Shown here piece after piece: positions 1 through 7,725 of a stretch of DNA of 64,000 nt. A model generated the notes under the pieces. That model was not told the DNA's origin. It saw only the letters and a program-made list of their open reading frames with translations, and made no database searches. Origin of the DNA: Pseudomonas sp. PDM04 (GTDB lineage: Bacteria; Pseudomonadota; Gammaproteobacteria; Pseudomonadales; Pseudomonadaceae); assembly GCF_014851765.1 (NCBI RefSeq), contig NZ_JACVAI010000008.1, forward strand, positions 124,001-188,000. The letters run 5' to 3'. Made by a program: the position numbers and the translations under genes. Within the stretch, counting starts at the first letter, position 1. The number at the start of each line of letters is the position of its first letter.

Positions 1-85
1 CGGCGTACCGAGCCTGGCCGGTGACCTTGAGGCGACCGTCGACGCGGTCCAGCGGCTGGCCCATGGGTTGAGTAAAGGTGTTCAT
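1..85 (-). CDS. Xanthine/aldehyde dehydrogenase molybdopterin-binding subunit (N-terminus only)
   Basis: Only the first 28 codons are inside the window; the rest lies beyond the left edge. They read MNTFTQPMGQPLDRVDGRLK followed by VTGQARYA. The 'G-x-P-hhRVDGxxKVTGxAxYA' pattern is the usual N-terminal signature of the large molybdenum-cofactor subunit of the xanthine oxidase family (YagR/PaoC type). The ATG overlaps the TGA of the upstream FAD subunit gene, so it is the third cistron of a coupled minus-strand operon. Substrate (an aldehyde, purine or N-heterocycle) cannot be read from this fragment. Confidence 0.85.
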   Translation of the reverse strand, partial: MNTFTQPMGQPLDRVDGRLKVTGQARYA

Positions 86-1071
86 CAGGCGTGTCCTCCC
101 TGCGCGGCAGTGCTCAGGGCGCGAATGATGGCCCGACGCGCCAGCGCCACCTTGAAAGCGTTGTGTTCGAGGGGTTCGGCGTTTTGCAGCAAGGCATCCG
201 CAGCAGCGCCGAAGGTTTCGTGGCTCACCGCTTTGCCCACCAGCCAGGCCTCTACCGCTTCATCGCGCCAGGGTTTGTGCGCCACGCCACCGAGGGCCAG
301 GCGCGCCTCGCGAATGACCGGGCCTGTCAGATCCAGCGCCGCCGCCACGGAAACCAGAGCGAAGGCATAGGAGGCGCGATCACGAATCTTCAGGTAATGG
401 CTGTACTCGGCGAAACCCGCTGCCGGCAGTTCCACGGCCGTGACCAACTCATCGTCCGCCAGCTGATTGTCGCGCTCGGGCGTATCGCCGGGCAGTCGAT
501 GGAAGTCCGCGAATTCGATAGTCCGTGCACCGCTGCGGCCCTGGACATGGACCACCGCGTTCAAGGCGGCGAGCGCGACACACATGTCCGAAGGGTGGGT
601 GGCCACACACTGGCGGCTGGCGCCGAGGATCGCGTGAATCCGGTTGAGCCCTGTGCGCGCCGGACAGCCACTGCCCGGCTCGCGTTTGTTGCATGGCACG
701 GCGGCGTCATAGAAGTAGTAACAACGGGTACGCTGCAGCAGATTGCCGCCCGTGCTGGCCATGTTTCGCAGTTGCGGCGATGCGCCAGCGAGGATGGCCT
801 GGGACAACAACGGATAACGTTGCTCGATCAACGGATGCCAGGCCAGGTCGGCATTGCTGACGAGGGCCCCGATCATCACCCCACCCCTGGCTGTTTCGCT
901 TACATCGTTCAGGGAAAGCCCGGTGATGTCGATCAGATAATCCGGCCGTGTGAGATTTTCCTTCATCAGGTCCAGCAGGTTCGTCCCCCCGGCGATGAAG
1001 CGCGAGGCCGGACCGGCAAGCTGCACCGCCTCCTGCACCGAAAGGGGTTTGCTGTAATGGAAAGGGTTCAT
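85..1071 (-). CDS. FAD-binding subunit M of a xanthine/aldehyde dehydrogenase
   Basis: Middle subunit of a three-part molybdo-flavoenzyme; it takes electrons from the iron-sulfur subunit to FAD. The protein (about 328 aa) starts MNPFHYSKP and has the FAD-loop motifs FIAGGTNLLDLMK near residue 35 and ASTGGNLLQRTRC near residue 105. The latter is followed by a Cys-rich insertion (CYYFYDAAVPCNKREPGSGC) characteristic of the PaoB/YagS type, which may carry an extra 4Fe-4S cluster. The CO dehydrogenase flavoprotein C-terminal domain follows. The ATG at 1069-1071 was chosen because it overlaps the stop of the 2Fe-2S gene (ATGA) and begins with the conserved 'NPFxY' sequence; an upstream in-frame start would add a non-conserved extension. 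Confidence 0.93.
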   Translation of the reverse strand: MNPFHYSKPLSVQEAVQLAGPASRFIAGGTNLLDLMKENLTRPDYLIDITGLSLNDVSETARGGVMIGALVSNADLAWHPLIEQRYPLLSQAILAGASPQLRNMASTGGNLLQRTRCYYFYDAAVPCNKREPGSGCPARTGLNRIHAILGASRQCVATHPSDMCVALAALNAVVHVQGRSGARTIEFADFHRLPGDTPERDNQLADDELVTAVELPAAGFAEYSHYLKIRDRASYAFALVSVAAALDLTGPVIREARLALGGVAHKPWRDEAVEAWLVGKAVSHETFGAAADALLQNAEPLEHNAFKVALARRAIIRALSTAAQGGHA

Positions 1072-1601
1072 TGTTCGCCTCCCTGTCCGACACGCTGGCG
1101 GCACGCCGGCAGCGCTTCCTCGATGGCATCACGGATATTGCTGTAAGCACCGCAGCGACACAGGTTGCCGCTCATCAGCTCTGCAATGTCGGCACTGGAT
1201 TGCGCACGACCTTCATTGGCCAGCCCGACCGCCGAGCAGATCTGCCCCGGCGTGCAATAGCCGCATTGAAAGGCATCGTGGCTGATGAAGGCCTGCTGCA
1301 TCGGATGCAGTTCGTCACCGTTCGCCAGGCCCTCGATCGTGGTCAGTTCGGCCCCCTGGCACATCACCGCGAGGGTCAGGCAGGCATTCACGCGCTTGCC
1401 GTCACGCAACACCGTGCAGGCGCCGCATTGGCCGTGATCACAACCTTTTTTGCTGCCGATCAGGCCCAGTTGCTCCCGCAGCAAATCCAGCAACGTGGTC
1501 CAGGGCAGGACTTCAACCCGGATTGGCTGGCCATTGAGTGTCAGGGACAACGGAAGACGGGCAAACGACGGCGGCGTCTCGTCGGGGAAGGTCGCGCTCA
1601 T
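1068..1601 (-). CDS. 2Fe-2S ferredoxin-like subunit of a xanthine/aldehyde dehydrogenase
   Basis: Small iron-sulfur subunit (177 aa) of the same molybdoenzyme. The plant-ferredoxin-type cluster is ligated by C54, C59, C62 (CDHGQCGAC) and C74. The second, all-helical cluster domain uses C113/C116 (CGYCTPGQ) and C148/C150 (CRCGAY). The chosen ATG follows a good ribosome-binding site (GAGGTG, about 6 nt upstream); the longer frame adds 14 residues without a better site. There is no Tat signal before the domain, unlike E. coli PaoA, so this sequence gives no sign of periplasmic location. Order is 2Fe-2S, FAD, Mo, transcribed leftward. Confidence 0.94.
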   Translation of the reverse strand: MSATFPDETPPSFARLPLSLTLNGQPIRVEVLPWTTLLDLLREQLGLIGSKKGCDHGQCGACTVLRDGKRVNACLTLAVMCQGAELTTIEGLANGDELHPMQQAFISHDAFQCGYCTPGQICSAVGLANEGRAQSSADIAELMSGNLCRCGAYSNIRDAIEEALPACRQRVGQGGEQ

Positions 1602-1773
1602 AAACACCTCACGGTTGGTCGTACGTTCGCGGCGTTTTGGCAAACCGCCGTCATAAGGGGTACGACTTCAGGGGTGTGGGGGTGTTCAAAGGGATTGATC
1701 GAAAGGGGATCAGGGGTGAACCGCGACAAGCACAAAATTGCCGACCAGATGCAATACATAGTTAGCGCACTCG

Positions 1774-1794
1774 GTGTAATGTATCGCCTTACAC
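1774..1794. promoter_or_regulatory. Inverted repeat upstream of higBA, candidate HigA operator
   Basis: GTGTAA (1774-1779) and TTACAC (1789-1794) form an inverted repeat with a 9-nt spacer, ending 7 nt before the higB ATG. Toxin-antitoxin operons are usually autorepressed by the antitoxin binding a palindrome over the promoter. The position fits, but assignment to HigA is inference. The 200 bp from 1602 to 1801 hold nothing else I recognise. Confidence 0.45.
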
Positions 1795-1801
1795 TCGTGG
1801 C

Positions 1802-2080
1802 ATGATCAAATCCTTTCAGCACAAAGGCCTTCGCGGCTTCTACGAGACGGGCTCGACACGTGGAATCCGTGCCGACCATGCGAAGCGCCTTTCCCGGATA
1901 TTGCAGTTCATGGACCGCGCTGTGGTTCCTGGAGACCTCGACCTGCCGGGATGGCGATTGCATCCACTTAAAGGTGAGTTGAACGAATACTGGTCAATGA
2001 GCGTTTCGGGAAACTGGCGGATCATTTTCCGTTTTACGGGTCCGGACATCGAACTGGTCGATTATCTGGACTATCACTGA
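1802..2080 (+). CDS. higB: HigB family type II toxin (RelE fold mRNA interferase)
   Basis: 92-aa protein of the RelE/HigB superfamily, which cleaves mRNA on the translating ribosome. Visible family features are the N-terminal MIKSFxHKGLxxFYETG, the middle RLSRILQFMDRA helix, the LHPLKGELNEYWSMSV segment and the C-terminal NWRIIFRFTGPDIELVDYLDYH strand with the basic/aromatic active-site residues. Length is normal for HigB. The toxin gene precedes the antitoxin gene, the reversed order typical of higBA; the partner follows after 13 bp. The ATG is preceded by the candidate operator. Confidence 0.93.
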   Translation: MIKSFQHKGLRGFYETGSTRGIRADHAKRLSRILQFMDRAVVPGDLDLPGWRLHPLKGELNEYWSMSVSGNWRIIFRFTGPDIELVDYLDYH

Positions 2081-2093
2081 CAGGAGGCAGGCC

Positions 2094-2381
2094 ATGTCCT
2101 TGCACAACCCGCCGCACCCGGGCGAAACGCTTCAACAGGATGTACTGCCCGAACTGGGTATCAGCGTGACAGAACTGGCACGTCACTTGGGGTTCGCACG
2201 CCCGCACCTCTCCCGGGTGCTGCACGGACATGCGCCGATCAGTCCAGACTTGGCGGTGCGTCTTGAGAGAGCAGGGATTGGCAAAGCCCGGATGTGGCTA
2301 GGGGTTCAAACCGATTACGACCTCTGGCACGCGGAGCGGCGGGAGCAGCCAGTGATTACCCCCCTTGCGGCCCCCGCCTGA
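2094..2381 (+). CDS. higA: HigA family antitoxin, Xre-type HTH
   Basis: 95-aa antitoxin that neutralises HigB and represses the operon. The protein starts with the family signature NPPHPGETLQQDVLPELGIS, then an Xre helix-turn-helix (VTELARHLGFARPHLSRVLHG, shown here in part as helices around residues 25-45). It ends with a tail (LWHAERREQP) of the type seen in VapI/HigA proteins. The ribosome-binding site AGGAGG lies immediately upstream. With higB it is a complete two-gene module in a chromosomal setting; I see no mobile element next to it. Confidence 0.93.
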   Translation: MSLHNPPHPGETLQQDVLPELGISVTELARHLGFARPHLSRVLHGHAPISPDLAVRLERAGIGKARMWLGVQTDYDLWHAERREQPVITPLAAPA

Positions 2382-2387
2382 AAAGAT

Positions 2388-2939
2388 CTAGACCACCAAC
2401 TCCCCCGCCACCGCCACCCGCACGGCCTTGCCGCACAGGTGTTCCACCAGCGTCAGGGCAAACGTCAGTGCGCCTCCCGAGCCTTGGGCGGTCACGCAGT
2501 TGCCATCGACCACTACCGGTTGATCGACGAAGTTGCAGCCTGACAGTTGATGACTGGCCGAAGGCAGGCAGGTCATCCGGCGCTGACGCAGGACTCCGCT
2601 GGCTTGCAGCGCCAGGGCCGGGGCTTCGGCAATGCCGGCGAACAGTCGACCGGCCGCCGCCTGGTCCTTGAGCAATTGCTGCAGGGGCTGATGGGCAGCC
2701 AGGTGCTGCGCGCCGACGGCACCGCCGGGCAAGGCGATCAGGTCGAATGTCTGGGCCAGCACATCCACCAGCATCCCGTCGGCGGTGACGCGTGTGCCAC
2801 GGGCGCAAGTGAGCATGCGGCGACCTTCGATACTGGCCACCACCACTTCCACCCTGGCGCGGCGCAGTACGTCGATCAGGGTCACGGCTTGCAGGTCATC
2901 GATGCCCTCGGCGAGGGGAATCAGGGCTCTTAAGGTCAT
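2388..2939 (-). CDS. DJ-1/PfpI family protein lacking the nucleophilic cysteine
   Basis: 183-aa single-domain protein with the DJ-1/YajL layout: N-terminal strand RALIPLAEGIDDLQAVTLID, central DLIALPGG, and a nucleophile elbow at residues 100-108. In DJ-1/YajL the elbow reads A-I-C-A-x-P and the partner acidic residue sits in the first loop. Here the elbow reads A-G-I-A-E-A-P (Ala104 instead of Cys) and the loop has Gln17 where DJ-1 has Glu18, aligned by eye. Other Cys residues (C45, and the TCLP and GCNF positions) are outside the elbow. It converges on higA. Function is unknown; a chaperone or deglycase assignment would not be safe. Confidence 0.85.
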   Translation of the reverse strand: MTLRALIPLAEGIDDLQAVTLIDVLRRARVEVVVASIEGRRMLTCARGTRVTADGMLVDVLAQTFDLIALPGGAVGAQHLAAHQPLQQLLKDQAAAGRLFAGIAEAPALALQASGVLRQRRMTCLPSASHQLSGCNFVDQPVVVDGNCVTAQGSGGALTFALTLVEHLCGKAVRVAVAGELVV

Positions 2940-3005
2940 GGGTGCGATCCACAGGATGATCCTTGAAGCGTAGTCAGCTTTCCTGACGCTTGTCAGAACC
3001 CGCCA

Positions 3006-3452
3006 TTACCGGATGTAAAGCTGCGTCGACAGCGTGTTGCGCGGTGCGTTGATCGATGTGTTGCTGAAGGTGAACGTGCCTTCCTGTTTGCCGGCCAGAT
3101 CGAACACATACAGGTAACCCACGGTTTTTTTGCCAGGGCTGCACTCGGTCAGGTTGCCATTGTCGTAGGCACAGACCGGAGTCCGCGTGCCATTCACGTC
3201 GAAGCCGTCCAGCCCGGCCTGCGCGGCGCGGCCATAGCCGATTTCCAGCACATACACCTTGATGTTCGGTCCGCTGTGATCGCACTGGGTCCTCTGCTGC
3301 CCCTCGTCAATGCTTTCGAAACCACACGCCGGCGATTCGACCTTGAGCACCTTGACCTGGCTCAACGGTGCCGCCGATGCCGCCATGGCGCCTTGTGCCC
3401 CGAGCGTCAGGATCACCCCTGTCGCGAATGCGCTGATCAGATACTTTTTCAT
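3006..3452 (-). CDS. Small secreted protein, DUF4879/YolA-like
   Basis: 148-aa protein with a clear Sec signal peptide (MKKYLISAFATGVILTLGAQ, cleavage after GAMA). The mature part starts ASAAPLSQVKVLKVESPACG, contains four cysteines that could form disulfides, and ends with a Thr/Asn-rich beta-type segment (TFTFSNTSINAPRN). From memory it resembles the DUF4879 (YolA) family of small exported proteins, whose function is not known to me. The ATG at MKKYL was preferred to an upstream one because it directly begins the signal peptide. It is a single gene on its strand. Confidence 0.75.
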   Translation of the reverse strand: MKKYLISAFATGVILTLGAQGAMAASAAPLSQVKVLKVESPACGFESIDEGQQRTQCDHSGPNIKVYVLEIGYGRAAQAGLDGFDVNGTRTPVCAYDNGNLTECSPGKKTVGYLYVFDLAGKQEGTFTFSNTSINAPRNTLSTQLYIR

Positions 3453-3672
3453 GCCGCTCCCATCCCCCCAAAACCAGCGCGCAGTATGGCGCACTTGGCT
3501 TTAACGCAAAACATCGACGACGATCACCGCCATAAGCAGCCATGGCGCCACGCTGCTGGTATGATGCGCGGCTTTTTCCGACCCACAGAAAATTCCAGGC
3601 GCCTGCAGCGGTCTGTGCTTTGCTGTTGAGGTCGATACATTCACGGCGCCGGGCGCGCCACGGGGAGCAGAC

Positions 3673-4968
3673 ATGCTGGAAAGGCTGTTTCAACTCAAGG
3701 CACACAACACCAATGTGCGTACCGAGATTCTTGCGGGCGTCACGACTTTCCTGGCCATGGCCTACATTCTGTTCGTCAACCCGAGCATCCTCGGCGAGAC
3801 CGGCATGGACAAGGGCGCGGTGTTCGTCGCGACCTGCCTGGCCGCCGCCATCGGCTCCACGGTCATGGGCCTGATCGCCAACTACCCGATCGCCCTCGCG
3901 CCGGGCATGGGCCTGAACGCTTTCTTCACCTACACCGTGGTCCTGCACATGGGCCATACCTGGCAAGTCGCGCTGGGGGCGGTGTTCATCTCGGCGGTGC
4001 TGTTCTTCCTGCTGTCGATCTTCCGCATCCGGGAATGGATCATCAACAGCATCCCGTTGCCGCTGCGCTCGGCGATTGCCGCCGGTATCGGCCTGTTCCT
4101 GGCGCTGATCGCCCTGCACAATGCCGGCATCGTAGTCAGCAACCCGGCGACCATGGTCGGCCTCGGCGACCTGAAACAACCGGCTCCGATCCTGGCCACA
4201 CTCGGCTTCGCCCTGATCGTGGCCCTGGAAGCGCTGGCCGTACGCGGTGCGGTGCTGATCGGCATCCTGGCGGTCACCATCGTCTCGATCCTGATGGGCT
4301 TCACCCCGTTCGGTGGCGTGACGTCGATGCCACCCTCGCTGGCGCCGACCTTCCTGCAACTGGACATCAAGGGTGCACTGGACATTGGCCTGGTCAGCGT
4401 GATCTTCGCGTTCCTGTTCGTCGATCTGTTCGACAACTCGGGCACCCTGATCGGCGTCGCCAAGCGCGCCGGCCTGATGGGCAAGGACGGCCACATGCCG
4501 AAAATGGGTCGCGCGCTGATTGCCGACAGCACCGCCGCCATGGCCGGTTCGCTGCTGGGTACGTCGACCACCACCAGCTACATCGAGTCTGCAGCCGGCG
4601 TGAGCGCCGGTGGCCGCACCGGCCTGACGGCAATCGTGGTCGCGATCCTGTTCCTGCTGGCGCTGTTCTTTTCGCCACTGGCCGCCAGCGTTCCCGCTTT
4701 CGCCACCGCGCCGGCGCTGCTGTTCGTCGCCGTGCTGATGACATCCGGCCTGGCCGAAATAGACTGGGAAGACATTACCGTGGCCGCACCGGTGGTGGTC
4801 ACCGCCCTGGCCATGCCGTTCACTTACTCCATCGCCAACGGCATCGCTTTCGGCTTCATCGCCTGGACGGCGATCAAGCTGCTGTCCGGTCGTGGCCGTG
4901 AACTGAACGCGGCGCTGGTGATTCTGTCGATTCTGTTCGTGATCAAGTTGGGTTGGTTCAACGCATGA
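3673..4968 (+). CDS. NCS2/AzgA-like purine permease
   Basis: 431-aa inner-membrane transporter of the AzgA-like branch of nucleobase permeases (E. coli PurP/GhxP group), which take up adenine, guanine or hypoxanthine by proton symport. Signatures are the N-terminal TEILAGVTTFLAMAYILFVN, GLNAFFTYTVV in TM3, FLFVDLFDNSGTLIGVA in the substrate-binding region, and SYIESAAGVSAGGRTG. About 12-14 hydrophobic segments are visible. The last codons overlap the trmA start (ATGA), so the two genes are translationally coupled. A TATGAT hexamer at 3560-3565 could be a -10 box, without a convincing -35. Confidence 0.93.
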   Translation: MLERLFQLKAHNTNVRTEILAGVTTFLAMAYILFVNPSILGETGMDKGAVFVATCLAAAIGSTVMGLIANYPIALAPGMGLNAFFTYTVVLHMGHTWQVALGAVFISAVLFFLLSIFRIREWIINSIPLPLRSAIAAGIGLFLALIALHNAGIVVSNPATMVGLGDLKQPAPILATLGFALIVALEALAVRGAVLIGILAVTIVSILMGFTPFGGVTSMPPSLAPTFLQLDIKGALDIGLVSVIFAFLFVDLFDNSGTLIGVAKRAGLMGKDGHMPKMGRALIADSTAAMAGSLLGTSTTTSYIESAAGVSAGGRTGLTAIVVAILFLLALFFSPLAASVPAFATAPALLFVAVLMTSGLAEIDWEDITVAAPVVVTALAMPFTYSIANGIAFGFIAWTAIKLLSGRGRELNAALVILSILFVIKLGWFNA

Positions 4969-6044
4969 CTTTTGATTCCCAGGCTTACACCGTCCAGCTT
5001 GAAGAAAAGGTGGCGCGCCTGCGCGACCTGCTGGCGCCGTTTGATGCACCGGAACCCGTCGTATTCGATTCGCCGCTGCAGAACTTCCGCCTGCGTGCCG
5101 AGTTCCGCCTGTGGCGTGAAGCCGGTGAGCGCCACTACGCGATGTTTTCCCAGGAAGACAAGCGCACGCCGATCCTGATCGAAGAATTCCCGATCGCCAG
5201 CCTGCGCATCAACGCCTTGATGCCGCAGCTCAAAGCCGCCTGGCAAGCCAGCTCGGCCCTGAGCCACAAGCTGTTTCAGGTGGAGTTCCTGACCACCCTG
5301 GCCGGCGACGCGATGATCACCCTGTGCTATCACCGCCCGCTGGATGAACACTGGCATGCCGCGGCATCGAAGTTGGCAGCGGACCTGAACGTCAGCGTGA
5401 TCGGTCGCTCCAAGGGCAAGCGTGAGGTGATCGGTCACGACTACGTGGTCGAAAAACTTGAAGTCGGTGGTCGCACGTTCAGTTACCGCCAACCAGAAGG
5501 CGCCTTTACCCAGCCCAACGGCACCGTAAACCAGAAGATGCTCAACTGGGCCTACGATGCGCTGGGCGAGCGCACCGACGATTTGCTGGAGCTGTATTGC
5601 GGCAACGGCAACTTCACCCTGCCCCTGGCGACCCGCGTGCGCAAGGTGCTGGCCACCGAAATCAGCAAGACCTCGGTCAACGCAGCCTTGAGCAACCTCA
5701 GCGAAAATGCGCTGGATAACGTCACGCTGGTGCGCCTGTCCGCCGAAGAGCTGACCGAAGCCCTGAATGAAGTGCGTCCGTTCCGTCGCCTGCATGGCAT
5801 CGACCTGAAGAGCTACGAGTTCGGTAGCGTCTTCGTCGACCCGCCCCGTGCCGGCATGGACCCGGACACTTGCGAACTGACCCGGCGCTTCGACAACATC
5901 CTGTACATCTCCTGCAACCCGGACACCCTGGCGGCCAACATCGCCCAGTTGCACGACACCCACCGCATCACCCGCTGTGCGATGTTCGACCAGTTCCCGT
6001 GGACCCATCACATGGAGTCCGGGGTGTTGCTGACCCGACGTTAA
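4965..6044 (+). CDS. trmA: tRNA (uracil-54-C5)-methyltransferase TrmA
   Basis: 359-aa SAM-dependent enzyme that makes m5U54 in the T-loop of tRNA. The SAM-binding motif is LLELYCGNGNFTLPLA, and the nucleophilic Cys lies in YISCNPDTL near residue 315. An FVDPPRAGMD motif and a C-terminal catalytic Glu in MESGVLLTRR are also present. The ATG at 4965 gives MTFDSQAYTVQLEEKV, the normal TrmA N-terminus, and overlaps the permease stop; a start 12 nt further upstream is possible but not needed. A strong terminator follows the stop. Confidence 0.97.
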   Translation: MTFDSQAYTVQLEEKVARLRDLLAPFDAPEPVVFDSPLQNFRLRAEFRLWREAGERHYAMFSQEDKRTPILIEEFPIASLRINALMPQLKAAWQASSALSHKLFQVEFLTTLAGDAMITLCYHRPLDEHWHAAASKLAADLNVSVIGRSKGKREVIGHDYVVEKLEVGGRTFSYRQPEGAFTQPNGTVNQKMLNWAYDALGERTDDLLELYCGNGNFTLPLATRVRKVLATEISKTSVNAALSNLSENALDNVTLVRLSAEELTEALNEVRPFRRLHGIDLKSYEFGSVFVDPPRAGMDPDTCELTRRFDNILYISCNPDTLAANIAQLHDTHRITRCAMFDQFPWTHHMESGVLLTRR

Positions 6045-6066
6045 GCGCAGCCAGCCCTGACAAAAC

Positions 6067-6090
6067 AGCCGTCGTTCCGACGGCTTTTTT
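6067..6090 (+). terminator. Rho-independent terminator after trmA
   Basis: AGCCGTC (6067-6073) pairs with GACGGCT (6079-6085) around a GTTCC loop, and a run of T follows to 6090. It ends the permease-trmA operon 23 bp after the stop codon. Confidence 0.93.
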
Positions 6091-6232
6091 GTGCCGGCTC
6101 AGTCGGTGATTGAGGCTGGCCATGGAAACCCGCGCAACGGCTCTGGATACGCGTAAAAAGGGTGAGCAATCCTTTCGGTAATTTGATAAACACTGCATCA
6201 GGCCCTTTATTTGATCCCTGGTGTAATCAATC

Positions 6233-7153
6233 ATGCAGCGCACATTCGACGATCTTCAGCTCGGCAGCATCGAACTGTTTTGCCTGGCCGCCGAAGCCGG
6301 CAGTTTTACCGCCGCAGCACTGGTGGCGGGCGTCACGCCGGCAGCGGTGAGTCGCTCGGTGTCGCGCATGGAGGAACGTCTGGGTGTCAGGTTGTTCGCG
6401 CGTACCACGCGCAGCGTGAAAATGACCGACAGCGGGCGCCGGTACTACGAGGAATGCCGTCAGGCGCTGGCGCAACTGGTCGAAGCTCAACGCGAGGTGA
6501 TGGGCCAGCAGCAGGAGCCTTCCGGGACCTTGCGCATCAGCATCCCGACGACCTACGCCCATCACCGGATCCTGCCGCTGCTCCCGGCTTTTCGGCAGCG
6601 TTTTCCCCAGGTAAAAGTCGAGTCGCACATCAGCAATCGCAACATCGACTTTGTCGGCGAAGGCTATGACTTGGCCATTCGCGTGCGGGCGATTCCGGAT
6701 TCGGGGTTGATTGCCCGGCAACTTGAAGATGCGGAACTGGTGATGATTGCCACGCCCGAATACCTCGAACGCGCGGGCACCCCGCAGACCCTGGACGACC
6801 TCAAGCAGCACGAGTGCATCCAGTACGAGTTGCCGAGCAGTGGCCGGCGAATCGCCTGGCTGTTCAACGACAACGGCGAGCAGCGCGAGATACTCGCCGA
6901 GGGCAACCTCAGTTGCTCCGACGACGTTCTGGGCGGTGTGACCCTGGCCAAACACGGCGCCGGCCTGTTTCAGACCTATCGCTTCATCGTCGAAAGCGAG
7001 CTGGCGGAGGGTTCGCTGGTGGAAGTCCTCAAACCCTACGGCGGCCGCTCACGCCCATTCACCCTGCTCTACCCGCAGAGCCGGCATATGCCGTTGCGGT
7101 TACGGGCGTTCATCGATTTTCTGCTGGAACAGCTGCCTCGTTCAAAACCCTGA
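6233..7153 (+). CDS. LysR family transcriptional regulator
   Basis: 306-aa regulator with an N-terminal winged HTH (IELFCLAAEAGSFTAAALVA, then PAAVSRSVSRMEERLGVRLF) and a periplasmic-binding-like effector domain. The 'GTLRISIPTTYAHHRILPLL' start of that domain and the VGEGYDLAIRVRAIPDSGL segment place it in the CrgA/DmlR-like branch. It lies just upstream of and co-directional with aroQ (131-bp gap), so it may control the quinate/shikimate genes, but LysR genes are more often divergent from their targets; this is inference. No strong ribosome-binding site precedes the chosen ATG. Confidence 0.9.
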   Translation: MQRTFDDLQLGSIELFCLAAEAGSFTAAALVAGVTPAAVSRSVSRMEERLGVRLFARTTRSVKMTDSGRRYYEECRQALAQLVEAQREVMGQQQEPSGTLRISIPTTYAHHRILPLLPAFRQRFPQVKVESHISNRNIDFVGEGYDLAIRVRAIPDSGLIARQLEDAELVMIATPEYLERAGTPQTLDDLKQHECIQYELPSSGRRIAWLFNDNGEQREILAEGNLSCSDDVLGGVTLAKHGAGLFQTYRFIVESELAEGSLVEVLKPYGGRSRPFTLLYPQSRHMPLRLRAFIDFLLEQLPRSKP

Positions 7154-7210
7154 AAGCGTCCGATCACCGAACACAAAAGACTGGCTCGGGCCCTCTCCAA
7201 TTGACCAAAT

Positions 7211-7229
7211 TAACCACCTAGTACATTTT
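7211..7229 (+). promoter_or_regulatory. Candidate operator upstream of aroQ, shared with the quiC/MFS region
   Basis: The sequence TAACC-N5-GTACA-N-TTT occurs here, 56 bp before the aroQ ATG. It occurs again on the minus strand at 11406-11424 between quiC and the MFS gene (14 of 19 positions identical). A TTGACC hexamer at 7201-7206 could be the -35 box, so the motif would overlap the core promoter. The TetR regulator encoded between the two sites is the natural candidate binder; that is inference. Confidence 0.4.
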
Positions 7230-7284
7230 ATCTCCACAGGCTGAACCTTCAGCCCATTCCAACAATAAAAAGTGGAGAGACCCG

Positions 7285-7725
7285 ATGAACCCAATCGTTC
7301 TGGTGCTCAACGGCCCGAACCTTAACCTGCTGGGAACCCGTGAACCGGGCACCTACGGCCATGAGACCCTGGCGGATATTTCAGCCTTGTGCGGGCGTGC
7401 CGCCGAGGAGTTCGGCCTGGCGGTGGAGTTTCGCCAGACCAACCATGAAGGCGAATTGCTCGACTGGATTCACGCCGCTCGCGGTCGCTGTGCCGGGATC
7501 GTCATCAACCCCGCCGCCTGGACGCACACCTCGGTCGCCATTCGCGATGCCCTGGTTGCAAGCGAATTGCCGGTCATCGAAGTGCACCTGTCGAACGTCC
7601 ATGCCCGCGAACCTTTTCGCCACCATTCCTTCGTTTCAGCGATTGCCACAGCGGTGATGGCCGGGTTCGGCAGCCATGGCTATCGACTGGCGCTGGAGCA
7701 TTTCAGCCTGCGCCTGAAGGGATGA
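7285..7725 (+). CDS. aroQ: Type II 3-dehydroquinate dehydratase
   Basis: 146-aa enzyme interconverting 3-dehydroquinate and 3-dehydroshikimate. All landmarks of the dodecameric type II family are present: LNGPNLNLLGTREPGTYG with Arg19 and the catalytic Tyr24, QTNHEGELLDWIH, the substrate-binding INPAAWTH (Asn75, His81), and EVHLSNVHAREPFRHHS with catalytic His101 and Arg112. GGAGAG precedes the ATG. Its place next to a shikimate/quinate dehydrogenase, quiC and a transporter suggests a catabolic paralogue rather than the biosynthetic copy, which in Pseudomonas usually sits with accBC. Confidence 0.96.
   Translation: MNPIVLVLNGPNLNLLGTREPGTYGHETLADISALCGRAAEEFGLAVEFRQTNHEGELLDWIHAARGRCAGIVINPAAWTHTSVAIRDALVASELPVIEVHLSNVHAREPFRHHSFVSAIATAVMAGFGSHGYRLALEHFSLRLKG

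Noticed and set aside
3307..5049. 580-codon minus-strand frame opposite the purine permease.
   Set aside because: It is Gln/Arg/Asp/His-rich with no hydrophobic core and no family resemblance, the antisense of a membrane protein gene.
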